Positions 1 through 5,094 are shown, counted from the first letter of the stretch. The stretch: DNA of 6,371 nucleotides from Gammaproteobacteria bacterium (GCA_030617565.1 JAUWVE010000085.1:1-6371); one strand, 5' to 3'. A program made the numbers and translations. The notes: generated from the letters alone by a model not told the origin.

Positions 1-182
1 ATACCGAGCAGCAATGGTTAGAAGCACATCCCGACGGCTATATCATTGGCTATCGCTACCAGCAGTGCGGTGAACAGCAGCAGCCAGTTACCTACCAGCG
101 CCTGTATCGTAATGGACAATGTGTGACCATAAGGACCAGTGCACAACAGCGCGAGTTTCTGGCAGGGCGGAAAGGCAGGTAA
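1..182 (+). CDS. C-terminal fragment of an unidentified protein
   Basis: An open frame enters from the left edge (first whole codon at 3) and ends at TAA 180-182, giving 59 residues. It reads TEQQWLEAHPDGYIIGYRYQ, then a Gln-rich stretch, and ends FLAGRKGR. The other two plus frames close early (TAG at 19-21 and TGA at 71-73), so this is the only plus-strand frame open throughout. The stop codon forms the first bases of the heptamer array that follows. The gene converges on hisH, so it is not part of the his operon. I do not recognise the family. The WLxxHPDGYIIGY stretch vaguely recalls the C-terminal soluble part of membrane glycosyltransferases, but this is too weak to name it. Confidence 0.55.
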   Translation, partial: TEQQWLEAHPDGYIIGYRYQQCGEQQQPVTYQRLYRNGQCVTIRTSAQQREFLAGRKGR

Positions 183-241
183 AAGGTTAAAGGCTAAAGG
201 AAAATCAAAATCGCAACCCTCTTTTAGCCTTTAGCCTTTAG
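180..241. repeat. Inverted pair of 7-bp tandem repeats between convergent genes
   Basis: Three heptamers on the left (taaaagg 180-186, ttaaagg 187-193, ctaaagg 194-200) face three complementary heptamers on the right (cttttag 221-227, cctttag 228-234, cctttag 235-241). The 20-nt spacer is A-rich and then C-rich. The arms can pair over at least 12 bp (aaaggctaaagg with cctttagccttt). The block fills the whole gap between the stop of the left gene and the stop of hisH, so it may act as a bidirectional terminator. Neither side has a classical GC-rich stem followed by a U-run, so I call it a repeat. Confidence 0.75.
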
Positions 242-248
242 CATGCAT

Positions 249-920
249 TTAAACCTTCCAGTTTACAAAATTCTCCAACAACTTAAGCCCGTCATGCTGA
301 CTTTTTTCCGGGTGAAACTGCACTGCAAAAATATTGTCACGTGCGGTGGCCGAGGTGAATTCTACGCCGTATTCGGTGATGCCTGCCACATCGGCTTCAT
401 TCTCTGATTGCACACAATAGCTGTGGACAAAATAAAACCTTGCCATATCGGCAATGCCCTGCCACAAAGGATGTTGCATAGTCTGTTTTACCTGGTTCCA
501 GCCCATGTGTGGAATTGTATACTGATGACCCGTTTGAGGGTTTATCATGGCCTGCGGGTCACTGGAGACATGAGTAAAATGTTTCACCTGCCCCTTAAAT
601 AAGCCCAGTGTTTGAACGCTGTCGCCGTCTTCTCCATGCTCATCACTGGATTCATACAGAACCTGCTGCCCCAGACAAATACCAAGAAAGGGCTTATTTG
701 CCGCCGCCTCGAGAACTGCCGGCTCAAGATCAGTATCGTGCAAGGCTTTTATGTAACCGCCTATGGCGCCCTGTCCGGGTAGCACTACGCGATCTGCAGC
801 ACGAATGTCACTCACATCACTTGAAATCATTACATCAGCTTTGGGTGCAACATGTTCGAAGGCTTTGGCAACCGAGCGCAAATTACCCATGCCGAAATCG
901 ACAACAACAATACTAGTCAT
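249..920 (-). CDS. hisH: Imidazole glycerol phosphate synthase, glutamine amidotransferase subunit HisH
   Basis: HisH is the cytoplasmic class I glutaminase that feeds ammonia to HisF for making imidazole glycerol phosphate and AICAR in histidine biosynthesis. The 223-residue product begins MTSIVVVDFGMGNLRSVAKA, the typical HisH N-terminus. The nucleophile elbow is FLGICLGQ with Cys82. The rest of the triad is His203 and Glu205 in FHPEKSQ. PHMGWN (138-142) and FVHSY (164-168) are also family hallmarks. The length is slightly above the usual 200-215, because of a loop near residues 115-135. The ATG has an AGGA Shine-Dalgarno (929-932) 8 nt upstream. The gene starts 31 nt after hisB stops, so the two are co-transcribed. 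Its partner hisF and also hisA are not in the window: the next gene downstream is convergent, so the operon ends here. Confidence 0.97.
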   Translation of the reverse strand: MTSIVVVDFGMGNLRSVAKAFEHVAPKADVMISSDVSDIRAADRVVLPGQGAIGGYIKALHDTDLEPAVLEAAANKPFLGICLGQQVLYESSDEHGEDGDSVQTLGLFKGQVKHFTHVSSDPQAMINPQTGHQYTIPHMGWNQVKQTMQHPLWQGIADMARFYFVHSYCVQSENEADVAGITEYGVEFTSATARDNIFAVQFHPEKSQHDGLKLLENFVNWKV

Positions 921-951
921 GATTTAAATCCTGATTACTGACAGGGTCTAC

Positions 952-1545
952 TCAGAGACTCCCCTTGGTAGATGGAATAGCACCACCCATGCGGGCATCC
1001 GGCTCGACAGCCATACGTACCGCGCGGCCAAAGGCCTTGAACACCGTCTCGGCAATATGGTGTGAGTTATCACCATGCAGATTATCGATATGCAAAGTCA
1101 CCAGCGCGTGATTACAAAAACCCTGAAAGAATTCGTGTACCAGATCCGTTTCAAATTCACCGATGCTGGCTCGCGGAAATTCAACTCGATACTCGATCTG
1201 AGGGCGGCCGGAAAAATCGATGACCACGCGGCTCAGGGCTTCATCCAATGGCACAAAGGCATGCCCGTAACGGGTCATACCGCGCTTGTCACCCAGCGCC
1301 TGCTTAAAGGCCTGGCCAAGTACAATACCGATATCTTCAACCAGGTGATGCGCATCAATGTGTAAATCACCTCTGGCCTGGACATCAATATCTATCAGGC
1401 CATGGCGTGCAATCTGCTCCAGCATGTGCTCCAGAAAAGGCACGCCGGTAGAGAAAGACGACTGCCCGCTACCATCGATATCCAGCTTGATCGTGATCTG
1501 GGTTTCCAGGGTGTCTCGAGATACAGTTGCTGTGCGGTTACTCAT
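952..1545 (-). CDS. hisB: Imidazoleglycerol-phosphate dehydratase HisB (monofunctional)
   Basis: HisB converts imidazole glycerol phosphate to imidazole acetol phosphate, the substrate of HisC. The 197-residue product has the usual length of the monofunctional enzyme and lacks the N-terminal phosphatase domain found in Escherichia. Metal-binding and catalytic motifs are FLEHML (His40), DAHHLVEDIG (His66, His67, Glu70), the VHEFFQGF region (His137, Glu138) and SHHIAETVFKAFGRA (His162, His163, Glu166). It ends in the typical IPSTKGSL. The start ATG (1543-1545) has no strong Shine-Dalgarno; the nearest purine run is GGA about 9 nt upstream. hisB is the first gene of a hisB-hisH unit. The spacer upstream, full of repeats, separates it from the sensor kinase gene, which is read in the same direction. 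Confidence 0.97.
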   Translation of the reverse strand: MSNRTATVSRDTLETQITIKLDIDGSGQSSFSTGVPFLEHMLEQIARHGLIDIDVQARGDLHIDAHHLVEDIGIVLGQAFKQALGDKRGMTRYGHAFVPLDEALSRVVIDFSGRPQIEYRVEFPRASIGEFETDLVHEFFQGFCNHALVTLHIDNLHGDNSHHIAETVFKAFGRAVRMAVEPDARMGGAIPSTKGSL

Positions 1546-1576
1546 TAGTTTGTTCCAAAACTGTCGATTTCGCGGG

Positions 1577-1607
1577 ATTTTAGCAGAAAAGTGGTTTTAA
1601 GTTTCAA
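1577..1607 (-). promoter_or_regulatory. Possible hisB promoter with extended -10
   Basis: On the minus strand TGCTAAAAT (1585 down to 1577) resembles an extended -10 element (TGnTATAAT-like). TTGAAA (1607 down to 1602) lies 19 nt upstream as a possible -35, which is longer than the ideal 17. The -35-like hexamer is the single degenerate heptamer of the repeat array that starts at 1601. The position, about 30-60 bp upstream of hisB, is suitable. The call is by eye and weak. Confidence 0.3.
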
Positions 1608-1621
1608 GTTCCAAGTTCCAA
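1601..1621. repeat. Heptamer array, left arm (gttccaa x3)
   Basis: Three in-register 7-bp units: gtttcaa (1601-1607, one substitution), gttccaa (1608-1614) and gttccaa (1615-1621). They are the reverse complement of the ttggaac units at 1833-1860, so the two arrays form the ends of a large inverted repeat across the kinase-hisB spacer. The following gataaaagatc (1622-1632) partly matches the complement of the tttgatc/tttagtc units in the right arm. Confidence 0.8.
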
Positions 1622-1689
1622 GATAAAAGATCGGAAAGCTATCACCGCAGAGGTAAATAAGTTATTTGGCTTTTGATCTTTAGTCTTTA

Positions 1690-1818
1690 GGGCACCTCTA
1701 TTAATTCAACTATTCCGTCATTGCGAGCGCAGCGCGGCAATCTCATTGAATAAAAACAATGGCTTAGAGATTGCCACGTCACTTCGCTCCTCGCAATGAC
1801 GAATTAATAGAGGTGCCC
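1690..1818. mobile_element. MITE-like element A (129 bp, TTTA target duplication)
   Basis: The ends are a perfect 18-bp inverted repeat: GGGCACCTCTATTAATTC at 1690-1707 and its complement at 1801-1818. Both sides are flanked by TTTA (1686-1689 and 1819-1822), a 4-bp direct repeat fitting a target-site duplication. There is no room for a transposase, so it is non-autonomous and would need a transposase acting on GGGCACCTCTATT ends. The interior is a separate palindromic repeat (1716-1801). The first 13 bp of the terminal repeat are identical in element B. The ends remind me of IS5-like insertion sequences, but I cannot confirm the family. Confidence 0.8.
1716..1801. repeat. Palindromic core of element A (cgtcattgcgag repeat)
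   Basis: cgtcattgcgag (1716-1727) pairs with ctcgcaatgacg (1790-1801), and ggcaatctc (1736-1744) pairs with gagattgcc (1767-1775), around an A-rich centre. The CGTCATTGCGAG...GGCAATCTC pattern is one I recall as a dispersed intergenic palindrome in many Gram-negative genomes. The core overlaps the right terminal repeat by one base but is 8 bp away from the left one, so it may have been a unit of its own before becoming part of element A. Confidence 0.7.
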
Positions 1819-1861
1819 TTTAGTCTTTAGTCTTGGAACTTGGAACTTGGAACTTGGAACT

Positions 1862-3229
1862 TTATTTTGCAGGAAACGTCACCACAACCGTCACTCCCTT
1901 TCCTTTCCCCTTGCCCGTCTGGAATTCTATTTTCGCGTCATGCAGGTCAACGACGCGCTGCACGATAGACAGCCCCAGGCCACTGCCGGTCTGGCCGGTA
2001 CCGAGGCCGCGATAGAAACGGTCGAAAACCCTGTCTTTATCCTCTTCCGCTATCCCCGGCCCACTGTCCATAATTTTTAATACCACACCTTCAGGTACAC
2101 GGGTAATGCCTGCTTTTACCCAGCCACCTGCAGGCGTATAGCGAACAGCATTATCAAGCAGATTTCTGACCAGCACGGACAGTGCTTCTGCCTGCCCTTC
2201 TATCTGGATATCACCTGTGACCTGCCGCACTTCCAGGTCGACATTCTTTTCCATTGCCAGGCTAGCTACATCAGCGGCCACTTCTGTCAGTATGCGCGTC
2301 AAATCCTGTTGCTCAAATCTTCGTTTCGGGATATCCGGATCCAGCCGGGCCAGCATCAGCATCTGGCGCACCAGGTGTGCAGTATTATCGATGCCGATGA
2401 TGATATGCCGGATCGCTGCGTCCTTTTCCTTTTCATCAGATGCTCTCAGTGCTACCTGGGCCTGCGCCTTGATTCCAGCCAGCGGCGTACGCAGTTCATG
2501 CGCCGCATCTGATGTGAAGCCGCGTTCATTACTTAATGCCTTCTTCAAACGGCTCAACAAGGTGTTTAGTGAAACAAATAAAGGCAGCACTTCCGCCGGC
2601 ACCTTGGCAACATCAATCTCTTCAAGATTCTGCGGGTTGCGATGCCGCACCTCATCAGCAATCGCCTGCAGCGGTCTGAGGCTACGACCAGCGCCTATCC
2701 AGATCATCAGCATAAGTAATGGCAGCACAATGATAAAAGGCCAGTACACGTGCCGGGTAATTTCTGTAATCAATTGCTGGCGTATGTGATAATCCTGGGC
2801 AACTTCTATTGTAAAATCGACGATCTTGTCTCGCATGACAAATACGCGCCACTTGCCATCATCAGCAGTGACATCAATGAATCCTGTCGTATCTGTTGTA
2901 ATATCAATATCTGGTGCCTGCTGTGACATAAACCAGGCTTTCCCATCATTGCCTCTGACCATAAAAGAAATCTTGCTTTCATAGAAATGGCCGGGCGCAG
3001 ATACGCCCATCACTATCGCGCTGTTATTCTCCCCTTCTACCCCAGCCTCTGCCATTTCATGCAGGATCAGGGCATGCAGCACCCTGGCAGATTGCGCAAG
3101 CTGTGCATCAAAAAGTTCCTGTACCTCTTTGCGTGCCGAATGAATACTGCCGGCTGTGATCCCGCCCCAGACCAGCAGCATTAAGCTGCCGATGTAAAAA
3201 ACAAGCCGAAGCCGGATAGACTGCGTCAT
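1862..3229 (-). CDS. Two-component sensor histidine kinase, QseC/PmrB-like
   Basis: This 455-residue inner-membrane kinase should autophosphorylate and pass phosphate to the regulator encoded just upstream. Domains in order: TM1 about 9-29; a periplasmic sensor of about 130 residues (30-160); TM2 about 162-180; HAMP about 181-235, opening GRSLRPLQAIADEV; a dimerisation domain with H-box FTSDAAHELRTPL (His244); then the ATPase domain with N-box RNLLDNAVRY (Asn360), DSGPGI (388-393), FDRFYR (402-407) and GSGLGLSIV (415-423). All catalytic boxes are intact. Architecture and length fit the QseC/PmrB group, but the ligand cannot be read off. The sensor has an EMAE stretch (58-61), an ExxE pattern like the iron-binding one of PmrB; this may be chance. 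The start ATG lies 4 bp from element B, whose terminal repeat supplies the ribosome binding site. The stop codon sits one base from the last heptamer of the downstream repeat array. Confidence 0.93.
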   Translation of the reverse strand: MTQSIRLRLVFYIGSLMLLVWGGITAGSIHSARKEVQELFDAQLAQSARVLHALILHEMAEAGVEGENNSAIVMGVSAPGHFYESKISFMVRGNDGKAWFMSQQAPDIDITTDTTGFIDVTADDGKWRVFVMRDKIVDFTIEVAQDYHIRQQLITEITRHVYWPFIIVLPLLMLMIWIGAGRSLRPLQAIADEVRHRNPQNLEEIDVAKVPAEVLPLFVSLNTLLSRLKKALSNERGFTSDAAHELRTPLAGIKAQAQVALRASDEKEKDAAIRHIIIGIDNTAHLVRQMLMLARLDPDIPKRRFEQQDLTRILTEVAADVASLAMEKNVDLEVRQVTGDIQIEGQAEALSVLVRNLLDNAVRYTPAGGWVKAGITRVPEGVVLKIMDSGPGIAEEDKDRVFDRFYRGLGTGQTGSGLGLSIVQRVVDLHDAKIEFQTGKGKGKGVTVVVTFPAK

Positions 3230-3233
3230 TTTA

Positions 3234-3393
3234 GGGCACCTCTATTGATCCATGGATAGATCAGATTACATTCCAAATCGTTCATATCAAGGCAAGGACC
3301 GCACGTAATAGCCTAGCTATTGCGAAGATTCTTAACGCAGAGAGGAACGATTTGGGGTGGAAGATGAATATTCATGGATCAATAGAGGTGCCC
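3234..3393. mobile_element. MITE-like element B (160 bp) between regulator and kinase genes
   Basis: The termini are a perfect 21-bp inverted repeat (3234-3254 and 3373-3393) starting GGGCACCTCTATTGATC. The first 13 bp are identical to the ends of element A. The flanks are TTTA (3230-3233) and ATTA (3394-3397), a 4-bp target duplication with one mismatch. Inside is a different palindrome from that of A: ccaaatcgttc (3273-3283) pairs with gaacgatttgg (3345-3355), with a central hairpin aatagc-cta-gctatt (3307-3321). It encodes nothing of its own, but its right end codes for the last residues and stop of the regulator, and its left end carries the Shine-Dalgarno of the kinase. Confidence 0.82.
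3237..3242 (-). promoter_or_regulatory. Kinase ribosome binding site supplied by element B
   Basis: On the minus strand the end of the terminal repeat reads GAGGTG, a six-base match to the anti-Shine-Dalgarno complement AGGAGGTG. It is followed by 7 nt (ccctaaa) and then the kinase ATG. No other purine-rich site lies between the element and the start. It supports ATG at 3227-3229 as the real start. Confidence 0.7.
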
Positions 3394-4052
3394 ATTACTT
3401 TGTCTATCGTATAACCCACGCCTCGAACTGTGCGAATCAGGTCTGAACCCAGTTTTTTACGCAGATGATGGATATGTACCTCGATCGCGTTACTCTCAAT
3501 TTCCTCATCCCATCCATAGAGACTTTCTTCAAAATGCTGGCGCGAAAGCACCCGCCCCGCACTCTCCAATAAAAGCTGCAGCATGCTGAATTCTCTATGC
3601 GATAAATTGACCGATTCGCCATGCTGCGTGGCAACATGGGCTGCCGGATCAAGCGTAATGTCTCCATGAATAAGCATAGGCGCCGCCCTGCCAGCCCGTC
3701 GACGCAGCAGCGCCCTGACCCTGGCACTGAGTTCGTCCATGTCAAACGGCTTGGTCATATAGTCATCTGCACCGGCATCCAGCCCGGCTATGCGTTGATC
3801 AACTGTATCTCTGGCTGTCAATATCAGCACAGTGATGTCATTTGCCTCCTTGCGCAAGGCAGACAACACCTGCTGACCTGACATGCCCGGCAGGCCAAGA
3901 TCCAGCACAACCAGGTCATGCCAGCCAACAGATGCAGCAGCCAGGGCCGCTTTACCATCCTTGACCCAGTCAACCGTAAAACCGGCCTGTGTCAGCCCGA
4001 CACAAACAGCATCGCCCAGCAGGGCATCATCTTCTACCAGTAATATTCTCAT
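3372..4052 (-). CDS. OmpR/PhoB-family response regulator, QseB/PmrA-like
   Basis: This 226-residue DNA-binding regulator has an N-terminal receiver domain (1-118) with the acidic pocket Glu7-Asp8-Asp9, phospho-acceptor Asp51 in LVVLDLGLPGMSG, Thr79 and Lys101 (KPFDMDEL). A winged-helix domain follows (about 125-217), with LSHREFSMLQLLL, the recognition-helix region NAIEVHIHHLRKKLG and the wing RTVRGVGYTID. Sequence style and the divergent TTAAG tandem box fit the QseB/PmrA branch. The family usually ends soon after GYxxD. Here the last seven residues (MGTSIDP) and the TGA stop are encoded by the terminal repeat of element B. The start ATG follows a poor Shine-Dalgarno. The gene is first in a regulator-kinase operon and diverges from the acidic protein gene. 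Confidence 0.94.
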   Translation of the reverse strand: MRILLVEDDALLGDAVCVGLTQAGFTVDWVKDGKAALAAASVGWHDLVVLDLGLPGMSGQQVLSALRKEANDITVLILTARDTVDQRIAGLDAGADDYMTKPFDMDELSARVRALLRRRAGRAAPMLIHGDITLDPAAHVATQHGESVNLSHREFSMLQLLLESAGRVLSRQHFEESLYGWDEEIESNAIEVHIHHLRKKLGSDLIRTVRGVGYTIDKVMGTSIDP

Positions 4053-4102
4053 TTAAAATGACGAGTTTGTTTGAATTAATCAGAGTCTGCCTAACTCTAT
4101 CA

Positions 4103-4149
4103 TGTGCAAGGTGGTAAATGCACAGGAACGTACAACACCTGCATTTACC
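4103..4149. other. Overlapping, mutually exclusive hairpins upstream of the regulator gene
   Basis: Two inverted repeats share the same segment. ggtaaatgca (4113-4122) pairs perfectly with tgcatttacc (4140-4149) over a 17-nt loop. tgtgca (4103-4108) pairs with tgcaca (4119-4124) over a 10-nt loop. Since 4119-4122 is used in both, only one can form in RNA. The DNA inverted repeat could equally be a protein-binding site. It lies about 50-100 bp upstream of the regulator start, so it may be in its 5' leader or promoter. Confidence 0.45.
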
Positions 4150-4195
4150 TCCGCCTACCAGTCCTTTCGTTACTTTTATCGGGTTTTACCAGTCT

Positions 4196-4212
4196 GTTAA
4201 GGGTTCTTTAAG
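4196..4212 (+). promoter_or_regulatory. PmrA/QseB-type tandem box
   Basis: GTTAAG (4196-4201), five bases (ggttc), then TTTAAG (4207-4212): two direct TTAAG half-sites 11 bp apart, the layout of the PmrA box (HTTAAK-N5-HTTAAK). The second half-site matches fully and the first has G instead of A/C/T at its first base. It faces the acidic protein gene, 128 bp from its start, with a possible -10 (TAAAGT, 4223-4228) just downstream. It is the likely binding site of the adjacent regulator. Confidence 0.6.
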
Positions 4213-4327
4213 AAATGCAGACTAAAGTGCCAGTAATGGATAGCTATGGGCATGAGGTTTGCCTGTCAAACTGCCGCTAAGTATGGAAAAAATATTTTAC
4301 AGTTGGAGAAATATCTCACTGTTATGT

Positions 4328-4333
4328 GAAGGA
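4328..4333 (+). promoter_or_regulatory. Ribosome binding site that decides the start at 4341
   Basis: GAAGGA lies 7 nt before ATG 4341. The in-frame upstream GTG at 4326 would overlap this site, and the extra MKENV would sit ahead of a standard signal peptide, so 4341 is preferred. Confidence 0.75.
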
Positions 4334-4340
4334 AAATGTT

Positions 4341-5039
4341 ATGAAAACATCTATTAAAATTGCAGCGATTACAGCGCTTTCATTAACGGCTGGCCAGGCC
4401 CTGGCGTTTGAAACAGAAATTGAACGTGCGGGTATGCTGTATCTCAATATACCACTTAGCAATCATACTTCTGCACCAACGATGGAAAAATCGGTGCTGG
4501 GTTTCCGATTTGGTCAGACACGTATATCTACTGACCGCGCCGGCTCACTCTTTAGCTACTTCAGATCGCGCCCGGCACTGTTTGATGTGCAGTTTGGTAT
4601 GGTTCGACACAAAAATACGCCTGATGATATGCACTTCGGCCTGATGGATCTAAAACTAACGGGAATTAGCTCTATCGAGAAGACCTACATCAACGGCCAG
4701 GCCGTAGTCGGTGGTGTTATTGCTTCGAAAGTCCTGATGGGTGCAGCCGCGGTGGGCGGCATCGGCATTGCTGCTGCAGCAAGCGGTGGTTCCAGTGATG
4801 ATTCATCCGATGATGGTTCATCCAGTGAGTCTTCTTCCTCGAACGATGATGACGACAAAGATGATGATGTAGCAGAAAATGAAATCGAGAATGAAAGCGA
4901 ACACGAAGAAGAACATGAAGACGAGGCTGAAAATGAACATGATGACGATGATGATCATGATGACGATGATGTAGCAGGGCACGATGACGATGATGACGTG
5001 GCTGAAATCGAAGATGATCATGCAGAAGGTACATCGTAA
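4341..5039 (+). CDS. Exported protein with a highly acidic Asp/Glu/Ser/His tail, unknown function
   Basis: The 232-residue product starts with a Sec signal peptide (MKTSIKIAAITALSLTAGQA, with LA at 21-22) probably cut after ALA at residue 22. A folded-looking domain follows (about 23-118), with alternating hydrophobic and polar residues that suggest beta strands (GMLYLNIPL, SVLGFRFGQTRIS, FDVQFGMV, MDLKLTGI). Residues 120-148 form a Gly/Ala-rich hydrophobic segment (VVGGVIASKVLMGAAAVGGIGIAAAA), which could be a membrane anchor or glycine zipper. From about 150 to the end the chain is Ser/Asp and then Asp/Glu/His rich, with DDDVA[E/G] recurring at 174, 208 and 217. I do not recognise the family. 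Divergence from the regulator and the tandem box suggest control by the two-component system. A cation-binding role is an inference from the tail only. No cysteines are present. Confidence 0.85.
   Translation: MKTSIKIAAITALSLTAGQALAFETEIERAGMLYLNIPLSNHTSAPTMEKSVLGFRFGQTRISTDRAGSLFSYFRSRPALFDVQFGMVRHKNTPDDMHFGLMDLKLTGISSIEKTYINGQAVVGGVIASKVLMGAAAVGGIGIAAAASGGSSDDSSDDGSSSESSSSNDDDDKDDDVAENEIENESEHEEEHEDEAENEHDDDDDHDDDDVAGHDDDDDVAEIEDDHAEGTS
4791..5036 (+). repeat. Low-complexity GAT/GAC/GAA coding repeat (acidic tail)
   Basis: This stretch encodes residues 151-232 and consists largely of GAT and GAC codons, with GAA, AGT/TCA/TCT and CAT. Asp codons are mixed rather than one pure trinucleotide run, which suggests selection for the acidic residues as well as slippage. 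The antisense His/Arg-rich open frames across it are by-products of GAT/CAT codon bias. Confidence 0.8.
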
Positions 5040-5058
5040 GAGTCCTGTCTAGATAAGG

Positions 5059-5086
5059 ACTTCATTCAGCAACAGAAGTTTTTTTT
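5059..5086 (+). terminator. Weak hairpin with U-run after the acidic protein gene
   Basis: acttc (5059-5063) pairs with gaagt (5075-5079) over an 11-nt loop, directly followed by a run of T to 5086. The stem is short. An alternative stem, agtcct (5041-5046) with aggact (5056-5061), overlaps it. It is possibly a first, weak terminator before the strong one at 5095. Confidence 0.3.
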
Positions 5087-5094
5087 GTAGAAAA

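Larger units (their letters stand above)
1672..1860. repeat. Heptamer array, right arm, split by element A
   Basis: Reading in 7-bp steps: tttgatc (1672), tttagtc (1679), then ttta (1686-1689) where element A interrupts. After the element come tttagtc (1819), tttagtc (1826) and four ttggaac units (1833, 1840, 1847, 1854), all in one register. Removing 1690-1818 and one ttta gives eight uninterrupted heptamers ending one base before the stop codon of the kinase gene (1862-1864). The array is complementary to the gttccaa array at 1601-1621 and may form the kinase gene's 3' hairpin. Confidence 0.8.

Noticed and set aside
608..916. Plus-strand open frames across hisH and hisB (also 408-602, 1075-1365, 1358-1600)
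   Set aside because: They are shadows of strongly conserved minus-strand enzymes.
921..951. Histidine attenuator or leader peptide in the his spacers
   Set aside because: No run of His codons in a short open frame was found upstream of hisB or in the hisB-hisH gap. The region upstream of hisC's start is outside the window.
1601..1860. Heptamer arrays as a CRISPR
   Set aside because: Units are 7 bp in direct contact, with no spacers of regular length and no cas genes.
2217..2789. Long plus-strand open frame inside the kinase gene
   Set aside because: It is antisense to the conserved HAMP, H-box and linker coding region, with Ser/Arg/Cys-rich low-quality composition and no plausible start context.
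4326..4340. GTG at 4326 as start of the acidic protein gene
   Set aside because: The GAAGGA ribosome binding site overlaps it and fits ATG 4341, which begins a normal signal peptide.
4717..5034. His/Arg-rich antisense open frames opposite the acidic tail
   Set aside because: They arise because the GAT/GAC-rich coding strand reads as CAT/CAC-like or ATC codons in antisense. There is no ribosome binding site or family resemblance, and the plus-strand gene has a signal peptide and Shine-Dalgarno.
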